Below, one piece after another: positions 7,576 through 15,876 of a stretch of DNA of 64,000 nt. The DNA is from Chitinophagaceae bacterium. Its GTDB lineage: Bacteria; Bacteroidota; Bacteroidia; Chitinophagales; Chitinophagaceae. Location of the stretch: NCBI GenBank assembly GCA_022843585.1, contig JALHNJ010000002.1:248001-312000 (forward strand), written 5' to 3'. Numbering within the stretch: position 1 is the stretch's first letter; every line of letters begins with the position of its first letter. The notes below the pieces were generated by a model, which saw only the letters and a list, made by a program, of their open reading frames with translations, searched no databases and was not told the origin of the DNA. Position numbers and translations under genes: made by a program.

Positions 7576-8937
7576 TTACTGTCTCGGATTTTGTTCTATC
7601 CCGCTCCTGTCTATTTCTTCCTGCGGTATAGGATACACATACTTTAAATCATTAGGAGCTAATGTATAGGTCTGACCATTCAATAGTCGGGTTAATGTAA
7701 CAGCATAATTGGGATCTTTATTCAATCTTCGCAAATCATTCCATCGTCTGCCACGGAAAGCAAGCTCTTTTCTTCTCTCTGTTAAAACCTTGTTCAAGGC
7801 TTCGGTTTGATTAGCAGCAGTCATATCAACATAAGTCCCCGTTCTCCACCTGGTTCTCAGCAATGTATTCAGGTCATTCATAGCAGCAGCAACATTATTC
7901 TTCCGGGCATTGCATTCGGCCCGGATAAGATAAAGTTCATCAGTAGCAATTCCTGAAAAGAAGGAAGAGCCCGACTGGTTATAACTTCCTTTAAAACTAT
8001 ATCCAACAGTCCTGTTTCTATAGAATAGAACTTTCCTTAAGTCATCGGCGTGGTAAGATTGATACAAGAGTGTATCCACATAGCCGGTTCCAAGAACTAT
8101 AATTCCGTATGATATTTGGACGGCATGGTAAATCACTTCACTGTTAAACCTCGTAAAGGGAGTATTAGAAGCAGCACTGAGGGTGTTGTAATTAAGCAAG
8201 CTGCTATATTTAGTTAATGCTGCATCTGCGTTCTCCAATGCAAGGTCGTAGTTTCCGATAGTGAGATAAACATCTGCCAATAATCCTTCCGCAGCAACCT
8301 TTGAAGGCCGGGTTTTGGCGACAACAGTAATTGGCAATAATTCCTTTGCTTCATTCAGGTCTGCCAGTATAAGATCATACACTGCTTGAACAGTCCCCCT
8401 TATTGCCGGTTCGTTTACATCAGCTGTTGTTTTAATTGGGATGCCTAAATCCGTAGTGGCTGTTGTCTGATCGTAAGGCTTTCCGAACAGCGAGACTAAA
8501 TTAAAATGCCCGGATGCCCGCAGAAAAAGAGCACTGCCTTTTATTGCATTCCATTCTGCCGAATTAGAAGAAGTAATTGCAATCTTCTCAAGGGTGCCCA
8601 ATACTGCATTGGCATAATAAATTTTTTCATACTCATTTCTCCATTCCGGGGATGGCTGGGCTCCATATATATCCGGCTGCCAGGTGTACATATTTCTTTC
8701 CGGCTCCTGTGCTGTTTGCCAGTCAGAAAAAAATTTGAAATAGTTATCTGCTCCGATTTCCCCGATGCCCGGCTCTCTCACATTCAACCGGCTATTGTTA
8801 TCTAACAGGATTTGACAATCTTCCAATGTTCCTGGCACAAATAAAGCTGTATTTGGTTTCTCGTCCAGCCAGTTCTTTTTGCAGGAAGGCAGTAATATTA
8901 TTGATACTGATAAGAATACTATTAATAGCTGTTTCAT
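7576..8937 (-). CDS. SusD/RagB-family outer-membrane lipoprotein
   Basis: Starts with a lipoprotein signal peptide, lipobox L-P-S-C19, then K-K-N-W-L-D-E-K-P-N-T, the usual SusD start. The middle contains tetratricopeptide-like helices (A-L-F-L-R-A-S-G-H-F-N-L-V and A-E-G-L-L-A-D-V-Y-L-T-I-G-N-Y). The C-terminus has the family signature L-T-E-R-R-K-E-L-A-F-R-G-R-R-W-N-D-L-R-R-L and ends Y-P-I-P-Q-E-E-I-D-R-S-G-I-E-Q-N-P. SusD proteins sit on top of the SusC barrel and act as a ligand-binding lid. At 453 residues the length is normal. Its gene follows susC by 21 bases. No carbohydrate-active enzyme gene is linked, so the ligand is open. Confidence 0.95.
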   Translation of the reverse strand: MKQLLIVFLSVSIILLPSCKKNWLDEKPNTALFVPGTLEDCQILLDNNSRLNVREPGIGEIGADNYFKFFSDWQTAQEPERNMYTWQPDIYGAQPSPEWRNEYEKIYYANAVLGTLEKIAITSSNSAEWNAIKGSALFLRASGHFNLVSLFGKPYDQTTATTDLGIPIKTTADVNEPAIRGTVQAVYDLILADLNEAKELLPITVVAKTRPSKVAAEGLLADVYLTIGNYDLALENADAALTKYSSLLNYNTLSAASNTPFTRFNSEVIYHAVQISYGIIVLGTGYVDTLLYQSYHADDLRKVLFYRNRTVGYSFKGSYNQSGSSFFSGIATDELYLIRAECNARKNNVAAAMNDLNTLLRTRWRTGTYVDMTAANQTEALNKVLTERRKELAFRGRRWNDLRRLNKDPNYAVTLTRLLNGQTYTLAPNDLKYVYPIPQEEIDRSGIEQNPRQ

Positions 8938-8958
8938 ATAATAATCTTTTTATACTGA

Positions 8959-11900
8959 TTAAAATGTTGTCCGGATACCCAACGCTATGGTTCTGGGATT
9001 TGGGTAATTTGAAATTATCGTTGGATAACTCGACACATCAGGGTCAATGTTATTTTTATTGGCCCGCCAGATTATACCCAGGTTATTCAGGTAACAATAA
9101 ACCTGCATGGACTTAAATGCTGTTTTCTTAAACAAATTATTATTCAACTGGTAGCTGAGCGAAATATCCTGTAACCGGATATGGTCAGCTTTCTCCACTA
9201 AAACTTCGGAGTTGCTATAAACTACATCCCGGTTGTTGGAAAAGGGTACCGAAGGCATGGAAGGGACAGTTGTAAAATTTTCATCCCCCGGTTTTTGCCA
9301 GCGTTTTGAATAATCGGCATGGCCTGACCATCCGGCAAAAAGCGAACCGTAATAGATAGACGGCCTTCGGAAATAATATCCTAATTTATACACCATGTTA
9401 ACGGACAATGCAAGTCCTTTCCAGGTAAAATTATTTCTGAATCCACCAAAGACCGTCGGTACGGCAGAGCCATGATAGATTAAATCTTCCGGCGTAGTGG
9501 TACTCAGAATAGCATTATAGTCTTTGCTCACCACGCCGTTAACATAGCCTTGCGGATCGCCGTTAACCGGGTCTAATCCGGCCGATCTCAAACTATACAG
9601 TGCGAATAGCGGAAACCCTTCTCTCGGGTGAAGTATGAAACCGTTTGCCCCATAACTGAGAAACTTATCTGCTGTGGATCTGATATCGTAGCTGATAACC
9701 TTATCCTTTACCCAACTGAACAAAAGGTTGGCTTCCCACTTAATCCCTTTGTTTATAATCGTTGAATGAAGATTTACATCAACTCCTCTCGTCCTTGTAC
9801 TGGCAAAATTTCCCCGTATCAGAAGATTGCCGGAGGATGGGGCAATATATTCATCTCCAAATAAATCCTGCCCGGATTTTATATAGTACTCAATGCTTCC
9901 GCTGATGATTTTTTTTTTCGATTCAAAGTCTGCCCCCAAATTAATTGTTCTGACCTTTTCCCACCTCAATTCTGCGTTGGGCGGGTTTAACAAGGCTCCG
10001 TAAGGAAGACCTGTCTGGCTTGCCGGAAAACCGAAAGCAATGGCGGTCAGGTAGGCAGTAACTGATTTGTCAATATTTCCGTTGTATCCGTAGGTGGCTC
10101 TTAGTTTAACAACAGGGAGAAAATTTGACTGATAAAATTGTTCATTGCTCAGGTTCCATAATCCGCCGACTGACCATAATGGCACCCCTTTCTGGTTGGT
10201 ATTGACTCCGAAAAGATTAGAGGCATCTTTTCTTGCGCTTGCAGAAAACGTGTACTTTTTTTTGAACGAATAAGCCCCGTTAAAAAAAACGGACGTAAAC
10301 CTGTCGGTAAGTCCCGATAAAGAATTGCCATTGGGTATGGTTGCAAAATTTCCTGTGTTATAGTACAACGGGAAAAAACTAATATAATCTACCTGTGCGG
10401 AAGAGGCTAAGTTATCATTATAGCCATAATACCGGCTGCTGTTAGTTTTTGCAAGTGTTTCCCGGGTTTCAAAACCTGCAATTGCATTTACATCATGGTT
10501 ATTATTCCAGGTCCTGTTAAAGTTAAGTTGGGCCCGCCCGGTGTGAGCATTCAATTCAGTCGAACCCAAATCAAGTACCCCGCCTGTTGGGACATGGCGG
10601 GTATAGGTGGTCCCGCTTACTTCTGTAAAACTGTTTACCAGATCCCTCGCAAAATAGGTGTCCTTACTCCGATGATTGCGTGATAAAACACTTTGCTTCT
10701 CATACTGGTATTTTATCTCAGCATCCAGCCCTTTTATAATTGAATACTTTGCACCGAGTTGCACTCTGGTATTATTCAGCGTGCTTGAGTTATCGGCCAT
10801 TTTTATTTCATCAACGGGATTATATTGCCAGTTCAGCATTTGGGATGGAAGACTTGTAATAAAGGAATTTCTGAATGTATTGAAAATGGGAAGTGAATTT
10901 CCATTTTCATCCGCCAGTCGGGCGTAGGGGTATAAAGATTTGGTGTTCCCGGATCTGATATTTTCATAGCCCGGATTATTTCTTTGATTATTGCTTTGGA
11001 CATAATTCAGACCTGCCGTGAAAATTAAAGCCTTTGAAACTCGAAAATTACTGATCGAATTAAAAGTGTACCGCTTATAATAATTCCCCACGTCATTCAT
11101 TTGGTTATTATCATAGCCGAGTGAGAAATTATAATTAATGCTTTCTCCGCCACCGCTCAGGTTAACTGAATGTTGCTGGTTAACACTTTTCCGGTGTATG
11201 TATTTTGTCAGGTCATTTCGAACGTCAATTCCATGCAGTGCATCAATTTGTGCATCCGCTTCTGCAGCACCTATCAACCCGTCTCTTCTTCTGATCAGGA
11301 TCTCAACAACAGGAGAAAGAACCGGCCGGTTTAAAGAAGCTTCATCAGCCGAATAATATCCCTGGCCGAATAATGTTTTCTCTACGTCAATAAAATCGGA
11401 AGTGTTCAGGAAGCTTTGACTGTAAAACAGGTCAGGCTTTTCGCCGAAGGTGATATTGTTATTCAACTCGATCCTTAATGGTTGATTAAACCTCCCTTTT
11501 TTTGTAACAATTACGATTACCCCATTCCCGGCCCTTGCCCCCCAGATGGAGGCAGCAGCAGCATCCTTTAATACATTGATACTTTCTATATCGTTTGGAT
11601 TAATATTATTAATGTCTCCTTCATAAGGAAAATTGTCCACCACAATCAGTGGTTTGTCATTGGCAAAAATGGTGCTGCGGCCCCTGATGCTGATATCATT
11701 GGCCTGCCTCCGGTTGGTGTTAAATATCAGGCCGTTGGTGATACCATCCAGCCTGCTTAATATATCCGTACTCACCCTTCTATTCACCAGTTCATTATCA
11801 ATTTTTACAAAAGAACCGGTGGCTCTTTCTTTGGGCAAATCCTGGTAGCCCGTGCTGACCAGCTGCACCTCCTGCCCTTGTACAATTCTTGTTTTTGTAC

Positions 11901-12525
11901 TGATTGTTGCCAGGTCATTTCTTCCACCCACTTTTATTTCATAGGTCTCAATATTCACACCTGTTATGACAAGGGTCGCATTTTCATCTACTCCTTTCAA
12001 TGCAAATACACCGTTTACATCCGTGCTGGTCGAGTTTTTTGTTCCTTTCACCGTAACAGTCGCCAGCACGGGTTCACCATTTTCATTGACCACCCGACCT
12101 TTAATATCAATGGGTGGAGGCGACAAATTTTCTTCCGCATTTGCCGGATCATCTTTACTTTTTACAGCGATAAAACTTTGGAAAATTTTGTAAGTAAGTG
12201 GTTGATCTTTGAAACAGAGATCAAGTACCTTTTGCAGGCTTGCATTCTTTACAGATACACTCACTTTACTGGCATGTTCCAGCACATCAGTCTTGTAAAC
12301 AAAATCGTAACCAGTTTGCTTCCTGATCTCTGTAAACACTTTCTCTAATGTCGCATCCTTTACGGTAAGCGTTACATTCTGTGAATGTCCATTGGCACTT
12401 GCCGCCAGGCAAGCCGATAGTAGTATGACAGCGGTTAACTTCATAATCCGCAACGCCTGCCTGACCGGCAGGCAGGTTTTAGTCAGGCCCACCTTATAGG
12501 GGGCATAAAGAGCCTTTAAAAACAT
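8959..12525 (-). CDS. SusC/RagA-type TonB-dependent transporter with STN domain
   Basis: Outer-membrane transporter of up to 1188 residues. In order: signal peptide (M-K-L-T-A-V-I-L-L-S-A-C-L-A), STN secretin/TonB domain about 48-120, carboxypeptidase-D-like regulatory domain about 140-215 (G-R-V-V-N-E-N-G-E-P-V), plug about 245-345 (I-R-G-R-S-T-I, then A-A-A-A-S-I-W-G-A-R-A-G-N-G-V-I), then the beta-barrel ending R-T-T-F. The STN domain is what receives or relays signal to a FecR-type anti-sigma factor, and fecR and the sigma gene stand directly upstream. ATG at 12525 is used; homologous N-termini also carry a short basic lead before M-K-L-T-A. ATG at 12444 is an alternative. A palindromic repeat is built into the lead, adding about eight residues in frame. 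Confidence 0.95.
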   Translation of the reverse strand: MFLKALYAPYKVGLTKTCLPVRQALRIMKLTAVILLSACLAASANGHSQNVTLTVKDATLEKVFTEIRKQTGYDFVYKTDVLEHASKVSVSVKNASLQKVLDLCFKDQPLTYKIFQSFIAVKSKDDPANAEENLSPPPIDIKGRVVNENGEPVLATVTVKGTKNSTSTDVNGVFALKGVDENATLVITGVNIETYEIKVGGRNDLATISTKTRIVQGQEVQLVSTGYQDLPKERATGSFVKIDNELVNRRVSTDILSRLDGITNGLIFNTNRRQANDISIRGRSTIFANDKPLIVVDNFPYEGDINNINPNDIESINVLKDAAAASIWGARAGNGVIVIVTKKGRFNQPLRIELNNNITFGEKPDLFYSQSFLNTSDFIDVEKTLFGQGYYSADEASLNRPVLSPVVEILIRRRDGLIGAAEADAQIDALHGIDVRNDLTKYIHRKSVNQQHSVNLSGGGESINYNFSLGYDNNQMNDVGNYYKRYTFNSISNFRVSKALIFTAGLNYVQSNNQRNNPGYENIRSGNTKSLYPYARLADENGNSLPIFNTFRNSFITSLPSQMLNWQYNPVDEIKMADNSSTLNNTRVQLGAKYSIIKGLDAEIKYQYEKQSVLSRNHRSKDTYFARDLVNSFTEVSGTTYTRHVPTGGVLDLGSTELNAHTGRAQLNFNRTWNNNHDVNAIAGFETRETLAKTNSSRYYGYNDNLASSAQVDYISFFPLYYNTGNFATIPNGNSLSGLTDRFTSVFFNGAYSFKKKYTFSASARKDASNLFGVNTNQKGVPLWSVGGLWNLSNEQFYQSNFLPVVKLRATYGYNGNIDKSVTAYLTAIAFGFPASQTGLPYGALLNPPNAELRWEKVRTINLGADFESKKKIISGSIEYYIKSGQDLFGDEYIAPSSGNLLIRGNFASTRTRGVDVNLHSTIINKGIKWEANLLFSWVKDKVISYDIRSTADKFLSYGANGFILHPREGFPLFALYSLRSAGLDPVNGDPQGYVNGVVSKDYNAILSTTTPEDLIYHGSAVPTVFGGFRNNFTWKGLALSVNMVYKLGYYFRRPSIYYGSLFAGWSGHADYSKRWQKPGDENFTTVPSMPSVPFSNNRDVVYSNSEVLVEKADHIRLQDISLSYQLNNNLFKKTAFKSMQVYCYLNNLGIIWRANKNNIDPDVSSYPTIISNYPNPRTIALGIRTTF
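12456..12476. repeat. CCTGCCTG/CAGGCAGG palindrome inside the susC 5' end
   Basis: Arms CCTGCCTG and CAGGCAGG around ACCGG, the same word family as the palindrome at 5701-5716. It is translated in frame as part of L-T-K-T-C-L-P-V-R-Q-A-L-R-I, just ahead of the hydrophobic signal peptide core. Confidence 0.7.
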
Positions 12526-12604
12526 AACTTTACGTTTAGTTTGGGTTTTACAATAAGCAGTCCGTCAGAACGATTGTTATAATTGGGTTAACCCAGGCTA
12601 TTCG

Positions 12605-12631
12605 CCGGGTAGTGCTAGTAACACTGCCCGG
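12605..12631. other. Hairpin in the fecR-susC spacer
   Basis: Stem CCGGGTAGTG/CACTGCCCGG with one mismatch and a 7-base loop, followed on the plus strand by TTTTC. On the minus strand, the direction of the operon, no T run follows, so it is more likely an attenuator or RNA-processing hairpin between fecR and susC than a full terminator. Confidence 0.45.
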
Positions 12632-12661
12632 TTTTCATTTGGATTAACCATAAGAACTCTG

Positions 12662-13825
12662 TTAAGGCCGCACAATGATCTTCTTTCCTTCTACACTGAA
12701 ATGTGCCCCGGTAAATTCCAGGCCTCTTAATACCTCTGATACATTGGCAGTCCGGGGAACACCTACATTGTATAACTGCACTGGTATATTTCCTTCATAA
12801 CTCACTTCTACATCATACCATCTTCCGATCTCCCGCATGATTACTTTCAAATCCGTGCGGGTAAATTTGAAATTTCCATTTTTCCAGGCCATCACTTCAG
12901 CCATATTCACTGCATCAACTATTTTAATTTCATTACTCACTTGAGCCTGCTGACCCGGCTTCAATAAACCGGATGTTGAACCCCTGATTATTTTTACAGC
13001 GCCTTCAAGCAATGTCACTTTCATTATAGGTTCATCCGCATAGGTATTCACATTAAAATGGGTTCCCAACACCTGTATGGCTGTACCCTTGTTGATTTCT
13101 TTTACGATGAATGGTCTTTTGACATCAGGTTTCACTTCAAAATAGCATTCACCGGTTATCTCAACTCTTCTGTCAATATTTCCGACGCTGGTAAAATATT
13201 TGAGCGTTGATTCAGCATTCATCCAAACCTTTGTTCCATCAGCCAATGTCAGGCTTTGGACAGGACTTCCTTTCGGATTGACAAGTGTATTGTATTCAAT
13301 TGCATTGTTTGTACCGTTATATACAATCCCGCCATTTTCATTTTTACTAATATTTACATCCCCTTGCATAGCAATTGTCCCGCTCGTAACACTATCCAGC
13401 GCAACGGTTGTTCCGTCAGCGAGTGTGATCATTGCTTTGGTAACTTTCGGAGCTTCCACATCTTTTGCAGGAATTGTCGTCTTTACCAGTTCATGTTGCC
13501 TGGTGGTCTGGTTAAAGAATAAAAAATAAGTTCCCAGACCAAGTACGATGATGATAGAAGCAGCAACAGCAATACGCCGCCAGGATAATGACCTGACGAT
13601 GGCGGGTTTTGCGACACTGATCTTTTGCCACAATTTCTCAACCTCCTCCTGCGTCAGCTCTTCCTTTCCCTCCTTCATTTTTTCCCAGTATTGTTGTTCA
13701 AGATTTTTAATCAACTGCGTGTGTTCTGTCATGAGTGCCAGTGCTGCCAGCTCAAGCCGTTCAGCTTCGGTGGCATTGCCATCCATATACCGGTCAAATA
13801 AAGTGCTGATGCGTTCTGCAGTCAT
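12662..13825 (-). CDS. FecR-family anti-sigma factor
   Basis: Inner-membrane anti-sigma factor of 388 residues. ATG at 13825 gives M-T-A-E-R-I-S-T-L-F-D-R-Y-M-D-G-N-A-T-E-A-E-R-L-E-L, the standard FecR start; a longer frame back to 13885 begins at a non-ATG codon and lacks homology. The cytoplasmic sigma-binding part comes first, then one transmembrane helix (I-A-V-A-A-S-I-I-I-V-L-G-L-G-T-Y-F-L-F-F). The periplasmic FecR domain follows with T-L-A-D-G-T-K-V-W-M-N-A-E-S-T-L-K-Y and V-L-G-T-H-F-N-V-N-T-Y, and then the C-terminal DUF4974 region that contacts the SusC STN domain. It lies between the sigma gene and susC, completing a sigma/anti-sigma/transporter signalling set. Confidence 0.94.
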   Translation of the reverse strand: MTAERISTLFDRYMDGNATEAERLELAALALMTEHTQLIKNLEQQYWEKMKEGKEELTQEEVEKLWQKISVAKPAIVRSLSWRRIAVAASIIIVLGLGTYFLFFNQTTRQHELVKTTIPAKDVEAPKVTKAMITLADGTTVALDSVTSGTIAMQGDVNISKNENGGIVYNGTNNAIEYNTLVNPKGSPVQSLTLADGTKVWMNAESTLKYFTSVGNIDRRVEITGECYFEVKPDVKRPFIVKEINKGTAIQVLGTHFNVNTYADEPIMKVTLLEGAVKIIRGSTSGLLKPGQQAQVSNEIKIVDAVNMAEVMAWKNGNFKFTRTDLKVIMREIGRWYDVEVSYEGNIPVQLYNVGVPRTANVSEVLRGLEFTGAHFSVEGKKIIVRP

Positions 13826-13910
13826 GACAATAAATTCATTAAAAAATAATGTTCCCTTTATATGAGACACGCCGGGAAAGCCCAACTACTGGAAAAAAGA
13901 AAATTTATTT

Positions 13911-14516
13911 TTAACCAAGCCCGTGCAGTACAATAATGGCTATTGCGTATGAGCCATAAGCGGCATCGATTTCGTTCCGCAGGAACCGCAGAGCATCGGA
14001 AAGGTGGTTGCTGACTGTTTGGGAATTAACACCCAATCGTTGTGCAATTGCTGCATGGCTCAACCCCTCGTGGCGACTGAGCAAGAATATCTTTTTTTGC
14101 TGTGGCGTCAGCTTGTCAACAGCCTGCCGGATGAATTTCCGGACTTCTTCACTGGTAATCCGGTCTTCGCCTTCAAAAGCGACAGCCAAGCCTTGTTCTT
14201 TAAGCAGTTCGTGGAGGATCAAAGACTCTTTAGCCTGCCGTTCAAAACTCCGGTGTGCCCGGTTATGGACCGCCCGGAACAGGTAGGGCTTGAACTGTTC
14301 AATTCCGGTGAGCTGCTCCCGGTTTTTCCATAGTTCAAGAAAAACATCATGGACAATATCCTCCGCTGTTTCCTTCGAACGGGATAGTTTCAGCAGGTAG
14401 GTTTTGAGCATCGGGCCATAGTGCAAAAACAAGATCCGGAAAGCATCGCCGTTGCCTTCGCCTACCTGTCGCAGCAGGTCTGATTCATTGTATGAAGCGT
14501 ATTGTTGCAGTGTAAT
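13911..14516 (-). CDS. ECF-type RNA polymerase sigma factor
   Basis: Sigma-70 region 2 is seen as A-E-D-I-V-H-D-V-F-L-E-L-W and region 4 as L-T-P-Q-Q-K-K-I-F-L-L-S-R-H-E-G-L-S-H-A-A-I-A-Q-R-L-G-V, followed by N-S-Q-T-V-S-N-H-L. It should direct polymerase to the SusCD operon when FecR releases it. The start is a problem. The conserved N-terminus (Y-N-E-S-D-L-L-R-Q-V-G-E-G-N-G-D-A-F-R) is encoded in frame, but between the upstream stop at 14523-14525 and that region there is no ATG, GTG or TTG. Only ATT (14516) and CTG (14510) are available. TTG at 14432 would remove part of region 2. I list the ATT start, which may be a mutated ATG. Confidence 0.85.
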   Translation of the reverse strand: MTLQQYASYNESDLLRQVGEGNGDAFRILFLHYGPMLKTYLLKLSRSKETAEDIVHDVFLELWKNREQLTGIEQFKPYLFRAVHNRAHRSFERQAKESLILHELLKEQGLAVAFEGEDRITSEEVRKFIRQAVDKLTPQQKKIFLLSRHEGLSHAAIAQRLGVNSQTVSNHLSDALRFLRNEIDAAYGSYAIAIIVLHGLG

Positions 14517-14757
14517 GAGAGATTACCCCAAAGGCTAAAGTATGAAAACCTGACAAATGTTAGACGCTTTAATAAAAGTAGTTGCTGCGTGGCAGTTGTA
14601 TAAATAAAAGAAACACAGGGTACCATAGATGACAGTAGGGATGCAATCCGGTGAAATAGCAAATCACTAAAAAAAGTAAATTTGCGTTCGCTGTTCTTTT
14701 ACTTGTTTTCCAGTAATGGCTATGCCTGAAATTACAAATCTTTAGTACCTTTTCCCT

Positions 14758-15000
14758 ATGACAATGGAGCAATTTAAAATGGCGGACGAGATGGAACAGA
14801 CCGAAGCACTCTGGGAGAAAGGTGTGCATATTGCCGAAAGGGAGGATGACATCCACCGCTTTATTTTATACCAGCTCGATGCTTTTTATGTTGAAGCATG
14901 GTATCATAAGGAATACAATGTGCTGCGTAAATTCAATGTCTTTGATGATACAACTCAACTGAAACCCTACCTAGACCAGCTAAAGATCGATGTCCGCTGA
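14758..15000 (+). CDS. Small uncharacterised protein
   Basis: Eighty residues, acidic, predicted mostly helical. Two closely spaced ATG codons (14758, 14764) could start it. The sequence F-I-L-Y-Q-L-D-A-F-Y-V-E-A-W-Y-H-K-E-Y-N-V-L-R-K-F is amphipathic and aromatic-rich; similar short proteins occur widely in Bacteroidota without known function. There is no membrane span, cysteine cluster or signal peptide. It stands alone between the sigma factor (divergent) and the HEPN-like gene 70 bases downstream. I do not recognise a family with certainty. Confidence 0.65.
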   Translation: MTMEQFKMADEMEQTEALWEKGVHIAEREDDIHRFILYQLDAFYVEAWYHKEYNVLRKFNVFDDTTQLKPYLDQLKIDVR

Positions 15001-15070
15001 ATTCTGATCAGAGAAATCCTCAAAATTATTTCAATCAATTGGCGACACCCGGATTAATTAATTTTAGACA

Positions 15071-15856
15071 ATGAAACACCTCAAAAAAAAATTTGTCCTG
15101 CATTTCCAGTTCAATGAAAAGCAACAGAAGGAAATGAATCAAATTCCGGATGCTAGAGAAGAATTTCGACAGTTACCTGATTCGGAAAAAGAGGAGATGA
15201 ACGCATTTCTATTTACGGAAGAAGGTGAGATATTCCAGGCGTTCCGCTACCGGGCAAACGGCAAGACGATCATGATTCCTGAACCCAACCCGGTCGTTAT
15301 CTATTTTGATTCCGCAAGAAACTATTCCCAGCAACTCAAAAAATACAGGGAGAAAGTATTTGAGAACGCAAGATCCTTTGAAGAAAACTTTGTAGGGGTC
15401 AACGGTGATTTTTACTGGTATTTTTCAATGGCAAGTTCCTATGCTATTTTTTTATTTACGGCGCTGGAAGCTTTTGTCAACAAATCCATACCTCCTGATT
15501 TTGAATACCGCAGAGAAATACAGGATAAGAGAGTGGAGCTATTTAACCGGGCCCAGGTACAGCGTGAAATACAATTCCTGGAAAAAGTGAAATCAGTCTT
15601 GCCCCAGGTCAAGGGAAAAAATTTCGTGTCAGAATTTACGCACAAGTTCGAGTATATAAAAAAGCTCAAAGAATTTCGGGATGAAGTGGCGCACACCAAA
15701 TCCTACGAAGGGGGACCTACAGCCAACTCCTACGAAAATTTGTATGTAATGAGCCTTGAGTTTGAATACGAGAAAACATTGCTCTTTATGCGGGATTTCA
15801 TTAATTATTATGAGCCGGGCCTGATCGAGGAGTGCAACTGCGGAAGGGAGGACTGA
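15071..15856 (+). CDS. HEPN-like protein
   Basis: A 261-residue protein whose second half resembles HEPN domains. It has a hydrophobic helix A-I-F-L-F-T-A-L-E-A-F-V-N-K-S-I-P (125-141), like the A-L-E-A-L-x-N helix of many HEPN proteins, then F-R203-D-E-V-A-H208-T-K, the R-X4-H catalytic signature of HEPN ribonucleases. The N-terminal 100 residues are charged and unassigned, and the tail ends C-N-C-G-R-E-D. HEPN proteins commonly cut RNA in toxin-antitoxin and abortive-infection systems. Its stop lies 20 bases from the stop of a caspase-like gene on the other strand, so the two converge. Classification rests on the motif and helix context; nuclease activity is inference. Confidence 0.7.
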   Translation: MKHLKKKFVLHFQFNEKQQKEMNQIPDAREEFRQLPDSEKEEMNAFLFTEEGEIFQAFRYRANGKTIMIPEPNPVVIYFDSARNYSQQLKKYREKVFENARSFEENFVGVNGDFYWYFSMASSYAIFLFTALEAFVNKSIPPDFEYRREIQDKRVELFNRAQVQREIQFLEKVKSVLPQVKGKNFVSEFTHKFEYIKKLKEFRDEVAHTKSYEGGPTANSYENLYVMSLEFEYEKTLLFMRDFINYYEPGLIEECNCGRED

Positions 15857-15876
15857 AACTGCATTCTCAAGAGTTC

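Noticed and set aside
11878-12348. Open frame of 156 codons on the plus strand inside susC
   Set aside because: It runs antisense through the STN and regulatory domains of SusC, with no motif of its own.
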